Of a DNA stretch of 64,000 nucleotides, positions 59,474-64,000 are shown one piece after another. Numbering within the stretch: position 1 is the first letter of the stretch; every line of letters starts with the position of its first letter. The position numbers were made by a program, and so were the translations under genes. The notes beneath the pieces are model-generated. The model was not told the DNA's origin. It did not search any database and was given only the letters and a program-made list of their open reading frames with translations. The DNA lies in the NCBI GenBank assembly GCA_944324475.1, contig CALUWK010000005.1:1-64000 (forward strand), in the 5' to 3' direction. Source of the DNA: Candidatus Gastranaerophilales bacterium. GTDB taxonomy: Bacteria; Cyanobacteriota; Vampirovibrionia; Gastranaerophilales; Gastranaerophilaceae.

Positions 59474-60922
59474 TTATGGTTTATAATTCTCAACTATAAT
59501 TTCATCCGTTATTGTGCCGCTATTATATAAAAGTTGTAATTGAGCAATATTATACTTGGCAATAGTAGAAACATATTCAATTCTGGCCTGAGTCATTTCA
59601 CTTTGCGCCTGAATTATATCCAATAAAATGCCTTTACCGTTATTAAACCTTAACATAGCAAGTTTTATACTTTCATTTGAATAGTCTACCCTCTGTTTTG
59701 TTACAACCATTTCTTTTTTTGCAAAATCAGACACAGAAAGTGCATCAGCTAAAATCTGTTCTATTTCTCTTAATTTATTCTGAAATTCAAGTGTTCTTAC
59801 TTTAATTTTTTCTTTTTGGGACTTTATTTTTGTAACCGTGCCCATTATAGTATTTTCACCAGGTTGCCATGTAATAAAAGCTGCTGCAATATAGTTAGGG
59901 CGAATTGATGTACTTAACGTACCTTGAAATTGCTGTTGAAAATTTAACAAAGGTTTAGGCATAAAATCCGTCATATAGACATTTTTAATTTCCTTTTCAT
60001 AGGAAATTAAATCTTTATAACTTTTTAAATCTTCCCTATTTTCAAGTGCCAATGTAAAAAATTCACCAATACTCTTATTTGCATCCACTAAATTCATTGG
60101 CTTAATATCGTCTTCAAAAGGCATTAATGCTGAATCAACATCAATACCCATTATATTTGCAAGCCTGGATTGAGAAAGACGAAATTTATTTAATGCTTCA
60201 AGAAGATTGACTTTAGCTTGCGCAGATTCCGTTTCAGACCGAATAACATCAAATTTTGTTCCAAAACCAGATTTTTGAAGCTTTTTTGCAAGAGTAAGTT
60301 GTGCATTTCTTTCAATTAAATTTCTTAAATATATTTCTATATTAAGCTTAGCTAAAAGCATTTCATAGTAATACCTAGAGACAAGATAAATAGTTTCAGT
60401 TTTCGTAAAATTCAAATCATGCTTTCTTGCTCTTTCGAATGATTTTGAAGCTTTTGCTTCGAAAATTTGTCTGCCGCCTTCAGTTAGCTTGTGCTCAGCA
60501 GTAAAGTTGACAGAAATAGCAGTCTCATGGAAGTTATCATTTAAAACTCCTCCAACAAGTATTTGGCCACTATAATCAGCTATATAAGATGTTGTTTTTA
60601 AAACAGGTAAAAATTTAGACAAAGAGTTCTGATATTCATACTTGGAACTTTTATAAGTATGTTCCTTTATTGCTATATTAAAATTATTTTTTAAAGCTAT
60701 ATCAAGACACTCGTCCAAACTTACAACTTTATAATCATTTTTTAATTCTTGCCTTATAAACTTTTCAATATCAATATCATCAATAAATTTTTCACAAAAT
60801 TCATTCAAACTACAGTCTTTTTTGAAAGGCAAATCTATAGGTCCTTCAAAAAGCTTTTCCGCACCAAAAATGAAATTTGTATTCAAAAGTAAAAATACTA
60901 AAATTAAATACAATCTTCGCAT
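59474..60922 (-). CDS. TolC-like outer membrane efflux protein
   Basis: 482 residues. Signal peptide (about 1-20, ending FIFGAEK), then two OEP repeats: SLDECLDIALKNNFNIAI and LNFTKTETIYLVSRYYYEMLLAKLNIEIYLRNL, then LENREDLKSYKDLISYEKEI and QRVDYSNESIKLAMLRFNNGKGILLDIIQAQSEMTQARIEYVSTIAKYNIAQLQLLYNSG-type end. Forms a trimeric outer-membrane and periplasmic tunnel for efflux or type I secretion. No inner-membrane partner adjacent. Its presence indicates a Gram-negative envelope. No Shine-Dalgarno; TAAAAT (60929-60934) lies 6 nt before the ATG. Confidence 0.9.
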   Translation of the reverse strand: MRRLYLILVFLLLNTNFIFGAEKLFEGPIDLPFKKDCSLNEFCEKFIDDIDIEKFIRQELKNDYKVVSLDECLDIALKNNFNIAIKEHTYKSSKYEYQNSLSKFLPVLKTTSYIADYSGQILVGGVLNDNFHETAISVNFTAEHKLTEGGRQIFEAKASKSFERARKHDLNFTKTETIYLVSRYYYEMLLAKLNIEIYLRNLIERNAQLTLAKKLQKSGFGTKFDVIRSETESAQAKVNLLEALNKFRLSQSRLANIMGIDVDSALMPFEDDIKPMNLVDANKSIGEFFTLALENREDLKSYKDLISYEKEIKNVYMTDFMPKPLLNFQQQFQGTLSTSIRPNYIAAAFITWQPGENTIMGTVTKIKSQKEKIKVRTLEFQNKLREIEQILADALSVSDFAKKEMVVTKQRVDYSNESIKLAMLRFNNGKGILLDIIQAQSEMTQARIEYVSTIAKYNIAQLQLLYNSGTITDEIIVENYKP

Positions 60923-61018
60923 TGGTATATTTTATAAAATGATAAAAAGAATAATAATATCTTTATAGGCTAATGCTTTTGTGATAAATTTTTATTATAG
61001 GAATATAAAGGACAAAAA

Positions 61019-63625
61019 ATGACAAACTGCACAAATGAACTTTCTACAACATACAATGCAAGAGAAATAGAAAATGAAACATATAAATTTTGGGAAGATA
61101 ACAATCTTTTTGTAGCTGATGCAAAATCAAACAAAGAAGCGTATTCCATAGTAATTCCTCCTCCAAATGTCACAGGAGTACTCCATATGGGACATGCATT
61201 GGATGGAACTTTGCAAGACATTTTAATAAGATATAACAGAATGCTCGGAAAAGAAGTGCTTTGGATGCCAGGATGTGACCATGCAGGCATCGCAACACAA
61301 AATGTTATTGAAAAAAATCTCGCAAAAGAAGGTTTAAGCCGCCATGATATTGGCAGGGAAAAATTCCTGGCTAAAACGTGGCAATGGGCAGATGAACACA
61401 AAAATAGAATACTAGAACAATTCAAACTTCTTGGGGCAAGCTTTGATCTTTCAAGGAAAAGATTTACTCTAGATAAAGGGTGTTCTGATGCAGTTAAAAA
61501 GGTTTTTGTTGATTTATACAATAAGGGTTTAATCTACAAAGGAAGTTATATTGTCAACTGGTGCCCCAGATGTCAAAGTGCAATATCTGATATTGAAACA
61601 AATTATGAAACCGAAGATGGTAATTTGTGGGAAATATCTTATGCTCTAAAAGATGAAATGGGAGCAATAGTTATAGCAACAACCCGCCCTGAAACAATGT
61701 TTGGAGATGCTGCTATAGCGGTTAATCCAAATGACTTCAAATATAAAGATTTAATCGGCAAGACTTGTGTAATGCCACTTACAGGTCGACAAATTCCAAT
61801 TATTGCTGATGACTATGTTGATAAATCTTTTGGAACAGGTGCACTTAAAATTACACCTGCTCATGACCCAAATGATTTTGAAGTAGGACTCAGACATAAC
61901 TTACCACAAATTAAAGTTATTGATGAAAAAGGCTGCATGATGAGAAATGAATTTGTTCCACCACAAATTCAAGGTTTATCCAGAGAAGAAGCTAGAGAAA
62001 AAACAGTTAAAATGCTTGAAGAAAATCAAGTGTTAGTAAAAGTTACTAAGCATATTCATAATGTTGGTAAATGCCAAAGATGCAACACTACCATAGAACC
62101 CCTTTTATCAAAACAATGGTTTGTCAAGATGGAACCTCTTGCAAAGCCAGCAATAGAAGCAGTTAAAACAGGGTCAATTAAATTTATTCCCGAGCGCTGG
62201 GAAAAAAACTATTTAATGTGGATGGAAAATATACGTGATTGGTGCATCTCCAGACAACTCTGGTGGGGACATCAAATTCCTGCTTATTATCATAATAAAA
62301 CAGGCGAAATGATTGTTGCACTTGAAAATCCTGATTCTGACAATTACACTCAAGACACCGATGTACTGGATACATGGTTCTCATCAGGCCTATGGCCATT
62401 TGAAACAATGGGCTGGCCCGATACTGAGTCTGATGACTATAAAAAATTCTACCCTACATCAACACTTGTTACAGGATTTGATATAATATTTTTCTGGGTA
62501 GCAAGAATGATCACAATGGGACTTGAATTTACCAAAAAGCCACCCTTTTCAACCGTTTATATTCACGGCTTAATTAGAGACGAACATGGCCAAAAAATGT
62601 CAAAATCCAAAGGTAATACCGTGGATCCTGTTGATTTAATTGAAAAATACGGATGTGACGCTCTGAGATTCACTCTGACATCTCTTTGTACATACGGTGG
62701 TCAAGACATTAAAATTAGCAGTGAAAAATTTGACTATGGAAGAAACTTTGCAAATAAAATTTGGAATGCATCAAGATATGTATTAATGAATATCACGAAA
62801 CAGAGAAATGAATTAGAATTTAATTTGAATAATCTTTCACTTGCAGACAAATGGATTATAAATGAATTAAACAAAACAATAAATGAAGTTAATGAAAACA
62901 TTAAAAATTATAGAATAGGCGAAGTTGCATCAATCCTATATGAGTTCTTTTGGAATAAATACTGCGATTGGTATATAGAGCTTTCTAAAATTGAAAAAAA
63001 TGAGACAGTGCTTGTACATGTACTAGATAATTTCTTGAAATTACTTCACCCTATTATGCCACACATAACAGAAGCAATTTGGCAAAAAATACCCACAAAT
63101 AAAAATACAAAAAGTATTATAAATTCAAATTACCCACAATTTGATGAAAAACTTGTATTTAAAGACGATTCTAAAAAAATGGAAACGGTTTTTGAAACAA
63201 TAAAAGCTTTAAGAAATATTAGAGCTGAATTTAACATACCATTAAACTCAAAAATTGATATTATTGTTGATAACAACGAAGATTTATACAATCAAATAAT
63301 TCCATATCTAAACAAACTTGCAAAAGTTAATTCAACAAAATTTGAAAAAAATTCAGACTATTCAAAAAGTGCTTATTGCATAGTCAATGATACAAAAATC
63401 ACTATACCACTTGAAGATTTGATTGATATAAATCAAGAAATCTTAAGACAAAAGAAAAAAATCGAAAAGCTTGAATCAGAATTAAAATCTATTCTTGCAA
63501 GATTAAATAATAAAAAATTCATTGAGTCTGCTCCTTTTGATGTAGTTGAAAAAACAAAAACAAAAAAAGAAGAACTTGAAAGCGAAATTAAAATTATAGA
63601 AAATACAATTAAAAAACTAATTTAG
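61019..63625 (+). CDS. valS: valyl-tRNA synthetase
   Basis: Class Ia synthetase. 868 residues. HIGH in PPPNVTGVLHMGHALDGTLQD, KMSKS in GQKMSKSKGNTVDPVDL; editing domain with TTRPETMFGDAAIAVNP and DDYVDKSFGTGALKITPAHDPNDFEVG; C-terminal tRNA-binding coiled coil (QEILRQKKKIEKLESELKSI). AAAGGA precedes the ATG. The 3' end overlaps the convergent glycosyltransferase by 4 bp. Confidence 0.97.
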   Translation: MTNCTNELSTTYNAREIENETYKFWEDNNLFVADAKSNKEAYSIVIPPPNVTGVLHMGHALDGTLQDILIRYNRMLGKEVLWMPGCDHAGIATQNVIEKNLAKEGLSRHDIGREKFLAKTWQWADEHKNRILEQFKLLGASFDLSRKRFTLDKGCSDAVKKVFVDLYNKGLIYKGSYIVNWCPRCQSAISDIETNYETEDGNLWEISYALKDEMGAIVIATTRPETMFGDAAIAVNPNDFKYKDLIGKTCVMPLTGRQIPIIADDYVDKSFGTGALKITPAHDPNDFEVGLRHNLPQIKVIDEKGCMMRNEFVPPQIQGLSREEAREKTVKMLEENQVLVKVTKHIHNVGKCQRCNTTIEPLLSKQWFVKMEPLAKPAIEAVKTGSIKFIPERWEKNYLMWMENIRDWCISRQLWWGHQIPAYYHNKTGEMIVALENPDSDNYTQDTDVLDTWFSSGLWPFETMGWPDTESDDYKKFYPTSTLVTGFDIIFFWVARMITMGLEFTKKPPFSTVYIHGLIRDEHGQKMSKSKGNTVDPVDLIEKYGCDALRFTLTSLCTYGGQDIKISSEKFDYGRNFANKIWNASRYVLMNITKQRNELEFNLNNLSLADKWIINELNKTINEVNENIKNYRIGEVASILYEFFWNKYCDWYIELSKIEKNETVLVHVLDNFLKLLHPIMPHITEAIWQKIPTNKNTKSIINSNYPQFDEKLVFKDDSKKMETVFETIKALRNIRAEFNIPLNSKIDIIVDNNEDLYNQIIPYLNKLAKVNSTKFEKNSDYSKSAYCIVNDTKITIPLEDLIDINQEILRQKKKIEKLESELKSILARLNNKKFIESAPFDVVEKTKTKKEELESEIKIIENTIKKLI

Positions 63626-64000
63626 TTAAAAAATCTCAATTTAAATATATTGAAAAAAGCTTCAAGAAAAATAAAAATTGACATCTTCGATACACCATAT
63701 TTTCTATCTTCGAAAATAATGGGATATTCAACTATTTTAGCGTCACACTTATATGCCCTATATTTCATCTCGACTTGAAAACAATATCCTTTAGAAATAA
63801 TTTTGCTTAAGTCAATTCTTTCTAAAATGTTTTTTGTCCATCCATTAAATCCACCTGTTAAATCGGAAATAGGACAACCTAAAATTATTCTTGAGTATAA
63901 TGAACCACCTTTAGAAATAAAATTTCTAACAACTCCCCAATTTTTTACCTTGCCACCTGAAATATATCTTGAACCGATTACAACATCATATTCTTTCAAT
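63622..64000 (-). CDS. dolichol-phosphate mannosyltransferase-like glycosyltransferase (GT2), 5'-truncated
   Basis: C-terminal part, about 125 residues; the rest is beyond the window. YDVVIGSRYISGGKVKNWGVVRNFISKGGS, LGCPISDLTGGFNGW, and the membrane-proximal FQVEMKYRAYKCDAKIVEYPIIFEDRKYGVSKMS match the DPM1/polyprenol-phosphate glycosyltransferase family. A methionine at 63999 is not the true start. Probably moves a sugar to a polyprenyl phosphate for envelope glycans. Ends in a 4-bp overlap with valS. Confidence 0.88.
   Translation of the reverse strand, partial: LKEYDVVIGSRYISGGKVKNWGVVRNFISKGGSLYSRIILGCPISDLTGGFNGWTKNILERIDLSKIISKGYCFQVEMKYRAYKCDAKIVEYPIIFEDRKYGVSKMSIFIFLEAFFNIFKLRFFN

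Overview
The window is about 64 kb of AT-rich bacterial chromosome (roughly 30% GC by eye) packed with housekeeping genes on both strands. Intergenic gaps are short and many reading frames abut or overlap. I see no rRNA, tRNA, insertion sequence, prophage or CRISPR array. The closest fit is a non-photosynthetic relative of cyanobacteria (Melainabacteria/Vampirovibrionia, probably a gut Gastranaerophilales). Three things support this. YidC carries a long extracytoplasmic insertion between its first pairs of membrane segments, as I recall for cyanobacterial YidC. ThiE has the N-terminal ThiD2-like extension known from cyanobacterial ThiE. The cell is a fermenter (bifunctional AdhE plus Rex) with a Gram-negative envelope (TolC-type outer-membrane protein). 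The placement is inference, about 0.7.

Layout. 1-5.1 kb: end of trmL, nnrD, a membrane-anchored phosphodiester glycosidase, an SDR epimerase, and an unusual pair made of a small membrane protein and a standalone OLD-type TOPRIM protein. 5.2-8.6 kb: adhE and its likely regulator rex, followed by a candidate small RNA. 8.8-11.6 kb: rhodanese, orphan NarL-type response regulator and FAD oxidoreductase, linked by shared intergenic motifs. 11.6-18.3 kb: mnmE, yidC, murA, a tandem-repeat small protein, an ECF sigma factor with a small partner, thiE and a NUDIX hydrolase. 18.3-24 kb: lepA, rpmE, thyX, prfA and a large lineage-specific protein. 24-32.5 kb: SNF2/SWIM helicase, SIMPL protein, ligA, then divergently an Orn/Lys/Arg decarboxylase and deoB. 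32.5-43 kb: hom-thrC-leuS, gltX, nadB-nadC, gpmI. 43-49.6 kb: lgt with a TPR protein, a degenerate GT11-like protein, and infB-rbfA-truB-gerMN. 49.7-56.8 kb: a leftward run with TPR protein, MgtC, OppBC-type permeases, a large TPR protein, PilZ, 5-formyl-THF cyclo-ligase and HIT protein. 56.9-64 kb: two unknown envelope proteins, a small ferredoxin, a TolC-like protein, valS and the end of a dolichol-phosphate-mannose-synthase-like glycosyltransferase.

How it works together. Energy metabolism appears as glycolysis (gpmI) and redox balancing (adhE/rex, ferredoxin, NAD synthesis by nadB/nadC, NAD(P)HX repair by nnrD). Translation is heavily represented (infB, rbfA, truB, lepA, prfA, rpmE, leuS, gltX, valS, mnmE, trmL). 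Envelope biogenesis is represented by murA, yidC, lgt, the TolC-like protein and glycosyltransferases.

The least explained material is regulatory and lineage-specific. It includes divergent start codons only 23 bp apart at ligA, seven genes with a -10-like hexamer 6-7 nt before an SD-less start (possible leaderless mRNAs), a 113-nt candidate sRNA with promoter and terminator, and an orphan plus-strand terminator in a 378-bp gap. Shared motifs around the response regulator, the TOPRIM/membrane pair and several proteins of unknown family complete the list.
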